Positions 20,282-30,282 of a stretch of DNA of 64,000 nt are shown piece after piece. The position numbers and the translations under genes are program-made. Where the stretch lies: positions 124,001 to 188,000 of the forward strand of contig JAHBYV010000001.1 in NCBI GenBank assembly GCA_019635795.1, given 5' to 3'. The first letter of the stretch is position 1. The number at the start of each line of letters is the position of its first letter. The notes under the pieces were generated by a model that saw only the letters and a program-made list of their open reading frames with translations, had not been told where the DNA came from and did no database searches. Source of the stretch: Rhizobiaceae bacterium (lineage in GTDB: Bacteria > Pseudomonadota > Alphaproteobacteria > Rhizobiales > Rhizobiaceae).

Positions 20282-20677
20282 ATGACCGAGTTGACGCGGA
20301 ATCAGGCCCTTGTTTTTGACGCGCTGAGCAAATCTCACGCGCCGCTGAGTGCGTATTCTCTGCTCGATCAGCTTCGCGATCATGGATTTCGCGCGCCGCT
20401 ACAGGTCTATCGTGCGCTTGAAAAGTTGCAGGAAGCCGGACTGGTACATCGTCTTGAGAGCCTGAACGCATTTGTCGCGTGCGCGCACAAGCATGACGAT
20501 CATGATGGGCATTGCCACGGACTCGTTGCGTTTGCAATCTGCGACAAGTGCGGCCAGGTCACAGAATTTTCAGACAAGGAAATTGAGGCGCGATTGACAG
20601 GCTGGGCTGACCGCTCAGGTTTTCGCGCGGAAAAAACAACGATGGAAATTCGTGGCCATTGCGCTCTCTGCGCGTAA
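20282..20677 (+). CDS. zur: Fur-family zinc uptake regulator Zur
   Basis: This 131-residue Fur-family regulator has an N-terminal winged helix (about residues 1-75; APLSAYSLLDQLRDHG, APLQVYRALEKL) and a C-terminal metal domain with a His-rich segment (ACAHKHDDHDGHCHG), the CDKCG pair and a second Cys pair CALC at the end, together giving the structural zinc site. The divergent znuCBA operon identifies it as Zur and not Fur. It would repress znuCBA, and perhaps itself, through the palindromes immediately upstream. Confidence 0.93.
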   Translation: MTELTRNQALVFDALSKSHAPLSAYSLLDQLRDHGFRAPLQVYRALEKLQEAGLVHRLESLNAFVACAHKHDDHDGHCHGLVAFAICDKCGQVTEFSDKEIEARLTGWADRSGFRAEKTTMEIRGHCALCA

Positions 20678-20722
20678 CGAATTATCCGGATCTTCCGAAC
20701 CCAACCACAAGAGGAATCGCGC

Positions 20723-21067
20723 ATGTCTATCCGTCGCATTGGTACTGGCCCACGCATGAGTGAGGCCGTGATACATGGGAACACGGTTTATTTGTCGGGT
20801 CAGGTCGGAAATCCGGGCGGCAGTGTTGCCCAGCAAACAAAGGACGTGCTTGCAGAAATCGATCGCCTGCTGGCAGAAGCCGGGTCGGACAAGACGAAAA
20901 TCCTTCAGGCCATCATATGGCTTGCCGATATGAACGATTTTGCCGAAATGAACAGCGTATGGGATCAATGGGTTCCGCAGGGTAACACCCCGGCGCGCGC
21001 AACCGGTGAGGCAAAGCTGGCATCGCCTGCCTATGGCGTTGAAATCATTGTTACTGCGGCAATCTAG
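20723..21067 (+). CDS. RidA family (YjgF/YER057c/UK114) protein
   Basis: This 114-residue protein is a RidA-superfamily member: the barrel core VIHGNTVYLSGQVGNP, DVLAEIDRLLAEAGSDKTKI and the C-terminal segment NTPARATGEAKLASPAYGVE. Canonical RidA hydrolyses reactive enamine/imine intermediates; here the usual arginine-proline substrate-site stretch reads TPARATGEAKL, close to the YoaB/YjgH-like subgroup, so activity is uncertain. It follows zur by 45 bases and converges on hutC, sharing the CTAG of the two stop codons. Confidence 0.85.
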   Translation: MSIRRIGTGPRMSEAVIHGNTVYLSGQVGNPGGSVAQQTKDVLAEIDRLLAEAGSDKTKILQAIIWLADMNDFAEMNSVWDQWVPQGNTPARATGEAKLASPAYGVEIIVTAAI

Positions 21068-21819
21068 TCTGGCTTGAAACGAGCCACGAGAGAATGAAGT
21101 TCGCCCGGATAATTGAAACGGGCGAACGTTACCGGTTCATCGGCGCTCCAGGTGCGGCGCTCGACGATCAGGCACGGGGTGCCATCGGCCACATTCAGGC
21201 CCGTTGATACGGGTGGCTTTGCTGCTTCAGAGCGAATGCGGTGCTCAGCGGTACTCCATGGAACACGGCGAATGAGCCATGGTCCGGGCGCAAGGTCCTG
21301 AAAGCTTTCATCCACAGCATCAGGCACTGCATCGAGGCTGATGAGGCGTTGCTCAAGGCAGAAGGCGAGCTGTCCCGCATAGTGCAAGCATGTCATTTCA
21401 AGCAGCTTCTTCGGACATTGCGGCCCCAGAAGTTGGGCGTCGGCGAGACGGCTGCGCCGTTCCTGCCTGCTTGAAAGCGTATAGCTGTAGGGCAGGCCGA
21501 GCGCGTCAACCTCATTTCGGATGTCGGTTATTTCCAACACCGCGGCTTGCCCACGAGGTGCGCGAACAAAGCTGCCCGAGCGCCGCCGCCTCTCAATCAG
21601 TCCGGAGTTTGCAAGCTGTGACAGCGCCTTGTTCACGGTCATTCGCGAGCAATCATACTGAACCGTCAGTTCGTGCTCAAAAGGAATACGGTATCCGGGA
21701 GGCCATGCGCCGGAAACGATCTGACCGCGAATATCATTCAGAATGCGTTGATAAAGCGAAGTTGGCTCTTCCGCTTCTGGCGCGTCGATAATGGACGAAT
21801 CGTTCATTGGGAGAGCCAT
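21064..21819 (-). CDS. hutC: Histidine utilization repressor, GntR/HutC family
   Basis: HutC represses the hut genes until urocanate binds. The protein has an N-terminal GntR winged helix (SLYQRILNDIRGQIVSGAWP and IPFEHELTVQYDCSRMTVNKAL) and a C-terminal UTRA ligand domain. It follows hutF directly on the same strand, with a start only a few bases past the hutF stop, so the repressor is co-transcribed with an enzyme it controls. The exact start is unsure: a TTG at 21837 and ATGs at 21819 and 21807 are all possible, and none has a strong ribosome-binding site. Confidence 0.9.
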   Translation of the reverse strand: MALPMNDSSIIDAPEAEEPTSLYQRILNDIRGQIVSGAWPPGYRIPFEHELTVQYDCSRMTVNKALSQLANSGLIERRRRSGSFVRAPRGQAAVLEITDIRNEVDALGLPYSYTLSSRQERRSRLADAQLLGPQCPKKLLEMTCLHYAGQLAFCLEQRLISLDAVPDAVDESFQDLAPGPWLIRRVPWSTAEHRIRSEAAKPPVSTGLNVADGTPCLIVERRTWSADEPVTFARFNYPGELHSLVARFKPD

Positions 21820-21823
21820 AACG

Positions 21824-23173
21824 TTACGATGATGCAAGTTCCATCATCGTTTGACGAAATTTTTGTGCGACCCGCTCCCGAGCAATGTGTTTGCCTGCAA
21901 CCACACATTTTCGTCCGTAAACCCACACGCAATCGATCGGCGTGCCGTTGGCAAAAATCAACGCATCCAGAATTGCATCGTCCGATTTGCCCGCCAGCGT
22001 GGGGTGAAGAGCGTCAAGCGAAACGAAATCGGCACTTGCTCCAATAGTCAGACCGGCTTGCACGCCAAGCGCCTGCGCCCCTCCGCGTAACGCTCTGTTG
22101 AACAGGTTGCGACCGTTGGATTGTCCGGGTGCAGCCAGCACGTTGCGAGCGCGGTGCGACAGCCTTTGCGAATATTCTAACTGGCGCAGCTCGTCTGCAA
22201 TGCCGATCAGAATATTGGAATCCGAACCGACACCAAATTCGCCGCCTGCCTGCACAAATGCTGCTCCGGGAAATATGCCATCGCCGAGATTTGCTTCCGT
22301 TATCGGGCAAAGTCCCGCCACGGCACCCGCACTTGCCATGCCGGCCGCTTCGCTCTCGTTCATATGGGTCGCGTGGATCAGGCACCATTTGTTGTCTACA
22401 GGCTGGTTTTCAAGCAGCCACTCAACAGGCCGCTTCCCGCACCAGGAAACGCAATCCTCAACTTCCTTCACCTGCTCGGCAATGTGCATATGAATTGGTG
22501 TTCCATCGGCCAAAGGCACAATGTCTGCAAGTTCTTGTTCGGTCACGGCGCGCAGGCTGTGAGGAGCGATGCCGACAATCGCTTGATTCAGTTTCTGAAC
22601 GGATTCGCGCGATTTCTCCAAAAGATGCGCGAACTGATTCACATCATTGATGAATCGGCGTTGCCCTTCATTGGGTTTTTCACCGCCAAAGCCTGAATGC
22701 GCATAAAAGACCGGCAATAAGGTAAGGCCGATGCCGGTTAGCGATGCTGCCGAAGCGATGCGCTCGGCCATTTCCGCGATGTTAGCGTAAGGCTGTCCGT
22801 CTTTGTCGTGGTGCAAATAATGGAATTCCCCGACACGGGTGAAACCTGCTTCCAGCATCTCGACATAAAGTTGCGTCGCAACGGCCTCCACCTGATCGGG
22901 GTTCATGGAAAGTGCGAAACGGTACATAACATCACGCCAGGACCAGAAGCTGTCCGAACCCGGCCCGCGCACCTCTGCCAGCCCCGCCATTCCGCGCTGA
23001 AACGCATGGCTGTGCAGGTTCGGCATACCGGGAATAACGATCGCGTGTCGCTCATCGCCCGGTGAAGCATTTGCCGATTCGATGGCGGCAATTGTGCCGC
23101 CTTCGATCGAAATCCGCATATTCTTGCGCCAGCCATCGGCAAGCAGTGCCTGTTCGGCAAAGATGCTGTTCAA
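21824..23173 (-). CDS. hutF: Formimidoylglutamate deiminase
   Basis: HutF converts N-formimino-L-glutamate to N-formyl-L-glutamate plus ammonia. The 449-residue amidohydrolase has the zinc-binding [14 protein letters not shown] motif near residue 52, [14 protein letters not shown] with the third histidine region, LIHATHM and GSDSNI with the catalytic aspartate. With HutG downstream on the other strand it completes the five-step route to glutamate and formate. It is divergent from hutI; 96 bases with a GntR-type operator separate the two starts. Confidence 0.93.
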   Translation of the reverse strand: MNSIFAEQALLADGWRKNMRISIEGGTIAAIESANASPGDERHAIVIPGMPNLHSHAFQRGMAGLAEVRGPGSDSFWSWRDVMYRFALSMNPDQVEAVATQLYVEMLEAGFTRVGEFHYLHHDKDGQPYANIAEMAERIASAASLTGIGLTLLPVFYAHSGFGGEKPNEGQRRFINDVNQFAHLLEKSRESVQKLNQAIVGIAPHSLRAVTEQELADIVPLADGTPIHMHIAEQVKEVEDCVSWCGKRPVEWLLENQPVDNKWCLIHATHMNESEAAGMASAGAVAGLCPITEANLGDGIFPGAAFVQAGGEFGVGSDSNILIGIADELRQLEYSQRLSHRARNVLAAPGQSNGRNLFNRALRGGAQALGVQAGLTIGASADFVSLDALHPTLAGKSDDAILDALIFANGTPIDCVWVYGRKCVVAGKHIARERVAQKFRQTMMELASS

Positions 23174-23235
23174 CGCGATCTCCTGCGAAAATTATTCGTT
23201 TCGCATAGAATGTGCCTCTTGCGCGTCTGTGTCAA

Positions 23236-23249
23236 TATGTATAGACATA
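23236..23249. promoter_or_regulatory. Probable HutC operator between hutF and hutI
   Basis: The sequence TATGTATAGACATA has palindromic arms TATGT and ACATA. Its centre, GTATAGAC at 23239-23246, fits the GTnTAnAC core known for HutC-subfamily GntR repressors. It lies about 63 bases upstream of the hutF start and about 20 bases before the hutI ATG, well placed to repress both divergent transcripts. No second copy was found in the same intergenic region. Confidence 0.65.
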
Positions 23250-23269
23250 AGAGAAAGGCGAGGAGAAAC

Positions 23270-24499
23270 ATGGCTGTTCGTTCGCATGCACCCGAAAAAG
23301 CGAAGGTTTTGCGCAATGCGCGCCTCGCAACCTTTGCGGAAAATGCTCAAGGTATCGGCATTGTTGAAGGTGGCGCAGTCGGCATCGTTGATGGACGGAT
23401 TGCGTTTGCAGGGCCCCAATCTGAAATCCCGTCCGAATTGGCTGTCGCAGAACAAGTGGATTGCGAGGGTCGCTGGATCACACCCGGCTTGATCGATTGC
23501 CACACCCATCTCGTCTACGCGGGCAACCGGGCCAACGAGTTTGAAATGCGTCTTGCTGGCGCCTCTTATGAAGAGGTGGCGCGGGCAGGGGGCGGCATCG
23601 TCTCTTCTGTAAAAGCCCTGAGAAGTGCCAGTGAAGAAGAGTTGATTACACAGGCTCTGCCACGTCTCAGCACGCTTATGGCTGAAGGTGTCACGACGGT
23701 TGAGATGAAATCCGGGTACGGGCTAGATCTCGAAAACGAGCGAAAAACGCTGCGTGTGGCCCGGCGGCTGGGCGAAATCAATCCGGTCTCAATTCGCACC
23801 ACATTTCTCGGCGCACACGCGGTTCCGCCTGAAGCCAATCGCGACAAGGACGCCTATATCGCAAAAGTGGCTGACGAAATGCTGCCCGCCCTCGCCGCAG
23901 AAGGTCTTGCGGATGCGGTTGATGGCTTCTGCGAGAATTTGGCGTTCTCGCCGCAGCAGATCGAACGTGTGTTCAATAAGGCGAGCGAACTGGGCTTGCC
24001 GGTAAAACTTCATGCCGATCAATTGTCTGATCTGGGCGGTGCCGCGCTGGCCGCGCGATACGGTGCCTTGTCGGCAGATCACCTTGAATACACCAGCGAG
24101 GACGGTGCCAAGTCAATGGCGCGCGCCGCAACGGTCGCTGTGCTGCTTCCCGGCGCATATTATTTCATCCGCGAAACCCAAAGGCCGCCAGTCGATCTTT
24201 TCCGGAAGCACGGCGTCCGGATTGCGCTGGCGACGGACTGCAACCCCGGAACGTCGCCGCTGACTTCTTTGCTGTTAACGATGAACATGGCGGCAACGCT
24301 GTTTTCCATGACCGTAGAGGAATGTCTGGCAGGCGTGACGCGCGAGGCCGCGCGGGCGCTGGGTCTGCTGGGTGAAACCGGTACGCTTGAAACAGGAAAG
24401 TGGGCGGACCTCGCCATCTGGGACATCGAGCGACCGGCCGAGCTTGTATATCGCATGGGCTTCAACCCGCTTCATGCGCGCATCTGGAGAGGACAATGA
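23270..24499 (+). CDS. hutI: Imidazolonepropionase
   Basis: HutI hydrolyses 4-imidazolone-5-propionate to N-formimino-L-glutamate. The 409-residue protein is a metal-dependent amidohydrolase with [16 protein letters not shown] (zinc His pair), [17 protein letters not shown] and [11 protein letters not shown], all characteristic. The ATG at 23270 was chosen because AGGAG stands immediately upstream; the longer frame starting at 23210 would run through the operator. Its stop overlaps the hutH start as ATGA. Confidence 0.94.
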   Translation: MAVRSHAPEKAKVLRNARLATFAENAQGIGIVEGGAVGIVDGRIAFAGPQSEIPSELAVAEQVDCEGRWITPGLIDCHTHLVYAGNRANEFEMRLAGASYEEVARAGGGIVSSVKALRSASEEELITQALPRLSTLMAEGVTTVEMKSGYGLDLENERKTLRVARRLGEINPVSIRTTFLGAHAVPPEANRDKDAYIAKVADEMLPALAAEGLADAVDGFCENLAFSPQQIERVFNKASELGLPVKLHADQLSDLGGAALAARYGALSADHLEYTSEDGAKSMARAATVAVLLPGAYYFIRETQRPPVDLFRKHGVRIALATDCNPGTSPLTSLLLTMNMAATLFSMTVEECLAGVTREAARALGLLGETGTLETGKWADLAIWDIERPAELVYRMGFNPLHARIWRGQ

Positions 24500-26031
24500 A
24501 CGAAATCACACTCAAGCCCGGAGAGGCATCGCTGGACGACTGGCGCGCGATCTATCGCGGCGCTGTGCCCCGGCTTGATCCATCTTGCCGGGCCAAGATT
24601 GAAGCCAGCGCGCGCACGGTGGAACGCATCGTTGCCAAGGGCGATCCGGTGTATGGAATCAATACCGGTTTTGGCAAGCTGGCCAGCGTTCGCATTCCTG
24701 CGCAAGACCTTGAAACATTGCAGAAAAACATCGTTCTCAGCCATTCGGCAGGTGTTGGCGCGCCTATGCCACAGCCCGTTGTGCGCTTGATGATGGCGCT
24801 GAAAATGGCGAGCCTGGCGCAAGGTGCTTCCGGCGTGCGTCCGCAAACGGTTGCCTTACTTGAGGCTATGCTGGCCGCGCAGGTGATACCGGTGGTTCCC
24901 TGTCAGGGGTCGGTAGGAGCCTCGGGCGATCTGGCGCCGCTCTCGCATATGACCGCCACAATGATTGGCGTTGGTGAGTGCTTCACGCCGCATGGGCGCG
25001 TGCCGGCCCATGTCGCTTTCGTCACACATGGGCTGGAGCCCTTGGTGCTTGGCGCGAAGGAAGGGCTGGCCCTGCTGAACGGCACCCAATTTTCAACCGC
25101 TTATGCGCTTGCCGGCCTGTTCGAGGCTGAAACTCTGTTCCAGTCTGCCCTCATTGCAGGCGCGCTTTCAACTGACGCTGCGCGCGGCTCGGATGCTCCC
25201 TTCGATCCGCGCATTCATGTGCTGCGCAAGCACAGGACGCAGCAAGAAGCCGCAGAAACCTTGCGCAATCTGATGGCAGGGAGCGCTATTCGTGAATCGC
25301 ATCGCGAGGGCGATGAACGCGTGCAGGACCCGTATTGTCTTCGCTGTCAGCCACAGGTGATGGGTGCAGCGCTCGACGTTTTGCGCAAGGCTGCCGATAC
25401 GCTCGAAACCGAAGCGAATGGTGTCACGGACAACCCGCTGATCTTCGCAGAAGACGATACGGCACTTTCCGGCGGCAATTTTCACGCCGAGCCGGTGGCC
25501 TTTGCCGCAGATATGATTGCCATGGCGGTTTGCGAAATTGGATCATTGTCCGAGCGCCGCATAGCTATGCTGGTCGATCCGGCCCTTTCGGGAATGCCTG
25601 CGTTCCTGACGCCAAAACCGGGGCTGAACTCCGGTTTTATGATCCCGCAGGTTACAGCCGCTGCGCTGGTTTCGGAAAACAAGCAGAAGGCTTTTCCGGC
25701 CAGCGTCGATTCAATCCCTACTTCGGCAAATCAGGAAGATCACGTTTCCATGGCCGCGCACGGCGCACGGCGATTGCTGGATATGGTGGAAAATGCAGCA
25801 GGCGTTGTTGGCATCGAATTGCTGGCCGCCGCGCAAGGCTGCGACTTTCACGCGCCGCTTGCTTCAAGCAGGGCATTGGAAGCGGTGCGCGCGCTGGTTC
25901 GTGCCGAGGTTCCCCACCTTGAGGACGACCGTCATTTCCACCCCGACATGGCAAAGGCTATCGCGATGGTTCGCGATGGACGTTTGGTTTTGGCTGCTCA
26001 AGGGATAGCGCTGCCGGGAGTGAGGGCGTGA
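24496..26031 (+). CDS. hutH: Histidine ammonia-lyase
   Basis: HutH removes ammonia from L-histidine to give urocanate, the first step of the pathway and the source of the inducer for HutC. The 511-residue protein contains [16 protein letters not shown], where Ala-Ser-Gly at about residues 142-144 cyclises to the MIO cofactor, and YGINTGFG near residue 53. The ATG overlaps the hutI stop and is preceded by GGAGAGGA. The 3' end overlaps the hutG start region, so hutI-hutH-hutG are translationally coupled. Confidence 0.95.
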   Translation: MNEITLKPGEASLDDWRAIYRGAVPRLDPSCRAKIEASARTVERIVAKGDPVYGINTGFGKLASVRIPAQDLETLQKNIVLSHSAGVGAPMPQPVVRLMMALKMASLAQGASGVRPQTVALLEAMLAAQVIPVVPCQGSVGASGDLAPLSHMTATMIGVGECFTPHGRVPAHVAFVTHGLEPLVLGAKEGLALLNGTQFSTAYALAGLFEAETLFQSALIAGALSTDAARGSDAPFDPRIHVLRKHRTQQEAAETLRNLMAGSAIRESHREGDERVQDPYCLRCQPQVMGAALDVLRKAADTLETEANGVTDNPLIFAEDDTALSGGNFHAEPVAFAADMIAMAVCEIGSLSERRIAMLVDPALSGMPAFLTPKPGLNSGFMIPQVTAAALVSENKQKAFPASVDSIPTSANQEDHVSMAAHGARRLLDMVENAAGVVGIELLAAAQGCDFHAPLASSRALEAVRALVRAEVPHLEDDRHFHPDMAKAIAMVRDGRLVLAAQGIALPGVRA

Positions 26032-26843
26032 TGGCTGAGTGGCTGACAGTCAGGCAAGGGCAGGCGCCGCTGGTGGTGAGCTTGCCTCACACCGGCATTG
26101 AACTGGCAGGGCTGGAAGATCGTGTCGTTTCACTATGGCGCGCGCGTCGTGATTGCGACTGGTGGATCGACAAGCTGTATGACTTTGCCGTCGATCTCGA
26201 TGCAACGGTCATTCACACCGCAATCTCCCGCACGGTGATCGATGTGAATCGCGATCCGTCAGGGGTCTCGCTATATCCCGGGCAGGCGACAACAACGCTG
26301 TGCCCGCTGGATACGTTCGACGGCGATGCGCTCTATAAGCCGGGCGAAGAACCGGGCGAAAGCGAAATTGCTCAGCGCCGGGCAACCTATTTCGAACCGT
26401 ATCACGCAGCGCTGGCATCCGAACTCGCTCGCCTTCGGAAGACTAATAGCCGTGTCGTGCTCTACGACTGCCATTCGATACGGTCTGTCCTGCCTCGTTT
26501 GTTTGATGGCGAACTACCTGTGTTCAACCTTGGAACGAATGATGGGAAAAGCGCTGATCCGGCATTGCAGGAAGCGGTAACTGAACTGATTGCCGGTTCT
26601 GGGCGCTCGTGGGTCGTGAATGGCCGATTCAAGGGCGGCTACATCACGCGCCACCACGGCCGGCCCGAAAAGGGGGTTCACGCATTGCAGATGGAACTGG
26701 CGTGCCGTGGCTACATGCGTGAACCGCAGGAAGAAAGCACGCCCGAAAATTGGCCGACCCCGTATGATGCCGGGTTTGCCGCGCCAATCCGTGAACAACT
26801 GAAAGAAATTCTGGAAACCGCCCTTGCGTGGGCGCGCGGCTGA
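26031..26843 (+). CDS. hutG: N-formylglutamate deformylase
   Basis: HutG hydrolyses N-formyl-L-glutamate to glutamate and formate, using the product of HutF. The 270-residue protein shows the N-formylglutamate amidohydrolase pattern: [10 protein letters not shown] near residue 20, [18 protein letters not shown] and [17 protein letters not shown] three bases earlier (26028) is an alternative start; the ATG is better spaced from the GAGGG upstream. hutU begins 28 bases downstream. Confidence 0.92.
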   Translation: MAEWLTVRQGQAPLVVSLPHTGIELAGLEDRVVSLWRARRDCDWWIDKLYDFAVDLDATVIHTAISRTVIDVNRDPSGVSLYPGQATTTLCPLDTFDGDALYKPGEEPGESEIAQRRATYFEPYHAALASELARLRKTNSRVVLYDCHSIRSVLPRLFDGELPVFNLGTNDGKSADPALQEAVTELIAGSGRSWVVNGRFKGGYITRHHGRPEKGVHALQMELACRGYMREPQEESTPENWPTPYDAGFAAPIREQLKEILETALAWARG

Positions 26844-26871
26844 GCCGCGTCAACCGACTGAGGACTACGCA

Positions 26872-28548
26872 ATGACCCAACATACTCGTATCGACAATGA
26901 ACGCGTCATCCGCGCACCGCATGGTCCGGAACTCTCTGCAAAGAGCTGGCTGACAGAAGCTCCGTTGCGCATGTTGATGAACAATCTGGACCCGATGGTA
27001 GCGGAGCGCCCCGGTGAACTGGTGGTTTATGGCGGGATCGGCCGCGCTGCGCGCGATTGGGAGAGTTTCGACAGGATAGTGAAAGCGCTTCGATTGCTTG
27101 AGGCCGACGAAACTTTGCTTGTGCAATCCGGCAAGCCGGTAGGCGTTTTCAAAACGCACAAGGATGCGCCGCGTGTTTTGATCGCGAATTCGAACCTCGT
27201 ACCCCACTGGGCGAATTGGGACCATTTCAACGAACTCGATAAAAAGGGTCTCATGATGTACGGCCAGATGACCGCTGGCTCCTGGATTTACATCGGCTCG
27301 CAGGGCATCGTTCAGGGAACGTATGAAACCTTCGTGGAAATGGGCAGGCAGCACTATGGCGGCGACCTGTCTGGTCGGTGGATCCTGACCGCTGGTCTTG
27401 GCGGCATGGGCGGTGCGCAACCGCTGGCTGCGACCATGGCCGGAGCCTCGTGTCTTGCCGTAGAATGTCAGGCCAGCCGCATCGAATTCCGCCTCAAGAC
27501 AGGCTACGTTGACGCTCAGGCTAAAGACCTCGACGATGCACTGGCCATTATCGACAAAGCCAATAAGGAAAAGAAGGCAATTTCCGTAGCGTTGCTGGGC
27601 AATGCAGCGGATGTATTTCCCGAACTGGCGCGGCGCGGCATTCGCCCCGATTGCGTAACAGATCAGACCTCGGCACACGATCCTGTAAACGGCTATCTGC
27701 CGCAGGGCTGGACCGTAGCCGAATGGGAAGAAAAGCGCGAGCGCGACCCCAAGGCCGTTGCTGCAGCCGCAAAGAAATCAATGGCCGTTCATGTGCGCGC
27801 CATGCTCGACTTCCACAAGAAGGGCATTCCAACGGTCGATTATGGCAATAATATCCGCCAGATGGCGCTGGAAGAGGGGGTGAAGGACGCTTTTGACTTT
27901 CCCGGCTTTGTTCCCGCCTACATCCGTCCGCTCTTTTGCCGGGGGATAGGTCCGTTCCGTTGGGCTGCGCTGTCAGGTGATCCGGAGGATATTTACAAGA
28001 CCGATGCGAAGGTGAAGGAACTGCTGCCGGACAACAAGCACCTTCATAACTGGCTCGATATGGCCGCCAAGCGTATTCATTTTCAGGGCCTTCCGGCGCG
28101 TATATGCTGGGTGGGGCTGGGCGACCGTCACCGGTTGGGGCTTGCCTTCAATGAAATGGTCGCAAAGGGCGAGTTGAAAGCGCCGGTCGTTATCGGGCGT
28201 GACCATCTGGATTCCGGCTCTGTGGCTTCCCCCAACCGCGAAACCGAGGCGATGAAGGACGGCTCCGACGCAGTGTCCGACTGGCCATTGTTGAATGCAC
28301 TCCTGAATACGGCGAGCGGCGCTACATGGGTTTCGCTGCATCATGGCGGAGGTGTGGGAATGGGCTTCTCACAGCATTCAGGCGTGGTGATCTGTGCCGA
28401 TGGTACGGAAGATGCCGCCGCGCGCTTGTCGCGGGTTTTGTGGAACGATCCGGCGACAGGGGTGATGCGCCATGCCGATGCCGGTTATGACATCGCCATT
28501 GACTGCGCACGTCAAAATGGGCTCAACCTTCCGGGAATACTCGGCTAG
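26872..28548 (+). CDS. hutU: Urocanate hydratase
   Basis: HutU converts urocanate to imidazolone propionate using tightly bound NAD+ as an electrophile. The 558-residue protein has [12 protein letters not shown] near the N-terminus, the NAD-binding [15 protein letters not shown], the active-site region [11 protein letters not shown] and, towards the C-terminus, [17 protein letters not shown]. The ATG at 26872 follows a GAGG; the frame opening at 26824 overlaps hutG and lacks conserved sequence. It is the fourth gene of the hutIHGU-D unit. Confidence 0.95.
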   Translation: MTQHTRIDNERVIRAPHGPELSAKSWLTEAPLRMLMNNLDPMVAERPGELVVYGGIGRAARDWESFDRIVKALRLLEADETLLVQSGKPVGVFKTHKDAPRVLIANSNLVPHWANWDHFNELDKKGLMMYGQMTAGSWIYIGSQGIVQGTYETFVEMGRQHYGGDLSGRWILTAGLGGMGGAQPLAATMAGASCLAVECQASRIEFRLKTGYVDAQAKDLDDALAIIDKANKEKKAISVALLGNAADVFPELARRGIRPDCVTDQTSAHDPVNGYLPQGWTVAEWEEKRERDPKAVAAAAKKSMAVHVRAMLDFHKKGIPTVDYGNNIRQMALEEGVKDAFDFPGFVPAYIRPLFCRGIGPFRWAALSGDPEDIYKTDAKVKELLPDNKHLHNWLDMAAKRIHFQGLPARICWVGLGDRHRLGLAFNEMVAKGELKAPVVIGRDHLDSGSVASPNRETEAMKDGSDAVSDWPLLNALLNTASGATWVSLHHGGGVGMGFSQHSGVVICADGTEDAAARLSRVLWNDPATGVMRHADAGYDIAIDCARQNGLNLPGILG

Positions 28549-28557
28549 GGAGGGGCT

Positions 28558-29142
28558 ATGCGGCTGATCCGCGCCAAAGATTATCGCAGGATGCCCTGGA
28601 AAAACGGCGGTGGCGAAACGATTGAGATCGCCGTCCATCCACGAGGCTCGGACACGTCCAGTTTCGATTGGCGCATTTCGATGGCGCGGGTTGAGGAAAA
28701 TGGTCCATTCTCCATTTTCCCCGGCATGGATCGAACGCTGGCCATCCTCGACGGGCAGGGAATTGATCTGTCTATAGAAGGGCAGGGTACAGCGCGCATC
28801 TATAGCGCGCCTCTCGCATTTGCAGGCGATGTGCCGACAAGCGCTAGTCTGGTTGACGGGCCAGTGACTGATCTGAACGTCATGACGCGGCGTGGCAAAT
28901 TCCAGAATCGCGTAACCCGGCTTGAGCTATCCAATCCGAGGGAGATTGTGGTGATGTCGCCCGTAGCGCTGATGTATTGTCATCGCGGGCGGATTGCCAT
29001 CGAACAGGAGTTTGTCTCCCCTGTCGAAGTCTCAGAAGGCGAGACACTGTTCATTGAAGCCATGCCGAACGGACTGGCGTTGCAGCCGCTCAGCCCTTCG
29101 ACAATTTTTCTCATTGAGATTGTCCCGGTTCAGGGGACGTAA
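28558..29142 (+). CDS. hutD: HutD/Ves family protein
   Basis: This 194-residue protein begins MRLIRAKDYRRMPWKNGGGE, the signature of the HutD/Ves cupin family, followed by FDWRISMARVEENGPFS and FPGMDRTLAILDG. HutD has been linked to fine control of hut expression in Pseudomonas, but the biochemical role is unsettled. It lies 9 bases after hutU and is the last gene of the operon. A large perfect inverted repeat follows its stop. Confidence 0.88.
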   Translation: MRLIRAKDYRRMPWKNGGGETIEIAVHPRGSDTSSFDWRISMARVEENGPFSIFPGMDRTLAILDGQGIDLSIEGQGTARIYSAPLAFAGDVPTSASLVDGPVTDLNVMTRRGKFQNRVTRLELSNPREIVVMSPVALMYCHRGRIAIEQEFVSPVEVSEGETLFIEAMPNGLALQPLSPSTIFLIEIVPVQGT

Positions 29143-29157
29143 AGTCGATCTTTGAGG

Positions 29158-29183
29158 CTACCCTCCTTTCGAAAGGAGGGTAG
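29158..29183. terminator. 26-base perfect palindrome between hutD and galU
   Basis: CTACCCTCCTTTC at 29158-29170 is followed at once by its exact reverse complement at 29171-29183, so the element folds into a long hairpin on either strand. It lies between the convergent ends of hutD (stop 29142) and galU (stop 29201), where a shared bidirectional terminator is expected. There is no T-run directly after it on either strand, so classical Rho-independent termination is not certain. Confidence 0.55.
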
Positions 29184-29200
29184 ATGCGAGGTGCAAGCTT

Positions 29201-30082
29201 TCAGTGCTTGTGACCAGCCTCGAACAGCCTGACTTCTTCCAGAACCGCTTCGCGCACGCCGTCGCGGCCAAGCGCCATGTGAAGATTCGCGCCGACAAAC
29301 CCGGCGGGTGAGCCGCAATCAAAAGTCCGGCCGGAAAACTCGAAAGGCCTTATTTCTTGCCTATCGAGGAGCGAAATAATGGCATCGGTCAACTGAATCT
29401 CGCCGCCAGCACCTGGCTTCTGGTTCTCAAGATAAGTGAACACCTCAGGCTGGAGGATGTAGCGACCGGAAATATAAAGATTCGATGGTGCCGTTCCCGG
29501 AGCAGGCTTTTCCACCATACCCGTTATAAGCGGTCCGTCCTTGCCTTCGGCCAGCGATACGATCCCGAATTTGTGCGCCAGATCCGGGTCAACCTGCTCA
29601 ACCGCAAGCACATTTCCTCCGTGCTTGTCGTAAAGGTCGATCATGGATTTGAGGCAGGGCTGTGAATCCACCATCAGCATGTCTGGCAGCATTACGGCAA
29701 AAGGTTCATTGCCTATGACGTGGCGCGCGCTCCACACTGCATGGCCAAGCCCTTTGGCTTCTTGCTGGCGGACAAACGACATCGAGCCGACCGGCGGAAC
29801 GCCTCTGGCGAGCGCTTCTGCAACCGCTTCCTTGCCATTGCGGCGCAGTGAATTATCGAGTTCAAATGCAACGTCGAAATGATCTTCGATGGCGGCTTTC
29901 ATGCGGCCGGTGACCATCACGATGTGCTCAATTCCGGAAGCAAACGCTTCGGCAACGATATAGTCCAGCACGGGCCGGTCAACGATGGTAAGGAGTTCTT
30001 TCGGAATGCTCTTTGTGGCTGGCAACATTCGTGTGCCAAATCCCGCGACAGGCACGATTGCTTTCCGAATTTTCTGCTTCAT
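29201..30082 (-). CDS. galU: UTP--glucose-1-phosphate uridylyltransferase
   Basis: GalU makes UDP-glucose from UTP and glucose-1-phosphate. The 293-residue protein opens MKQKIRKAIVPVAGFGTRML, with the nucleotide-binding GFGTRMLPATKSIPKEL loop, and carries the VEKP and SGRYIL blocks of the family. The ATG at 30082 is the family start; the frame reaching 30124 adds unrelated residues. UDP-glucose is the substrate of the cyclic glucan synthase encoded divergently next door and is also a precursor for envelope polysaccharides, so the pairing is functionally sensible. Confidence 0.94.
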   Translation of the reverse strand: MKQKIRKAIVPVAGFGTRMLPATKSIPKELLTIVDRPVLDYIVAEAFASGIEHIVMVTGRMKAAIEDHFDVAFELDNSLRRNGKEAVAEALARGVPPVGSMSFVRQQEAKGLGHAVWSARHVIGNEPFAVMLPDMLMVDSQPCLKSMIDLYDKHGGNVLAVEQVDPDLAHKFGIVSLAEGKDGPLITGMVEKPAPGTAPSNLYISGRYILQPEVFTYLENQKPGAGGEIQLTDAIISLLDRQEIRPFEFSGRTFDCGSPAGFVGANLHMALGRDGVREAVLEEVRLFEAGHKH

Positions 30083-30282
30083 CCTCAGTCCCGTCCAGAA
30101 ATAGCCCTCTTTTGGGGCAACCACGAACCAGGGAGCACGTTAATGCTACCTGTTATGCCGCTAATAGAAAGTAATGTAGAAATTGTGTCTAACACCGTTG
30201 CGATTGCACAGTTCCTGTTTATGACGGAATTATTCAGGCAGCGTACAGACACGCAAGCATGTTTCGGAACGGAAGTGTTTTC
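30083..30282. other. Divergent promoter region between galU and ndvB
   Basis: These 200 bases separate the divergent starts of galU and ndvB and are AT-richer than the flanking genes. No clear operator palindrome or reliable -35/-10 pair could be picked out by eye. An alternative ndvB start at 30259 would shorten the region slightly. Confidence 0.5.
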
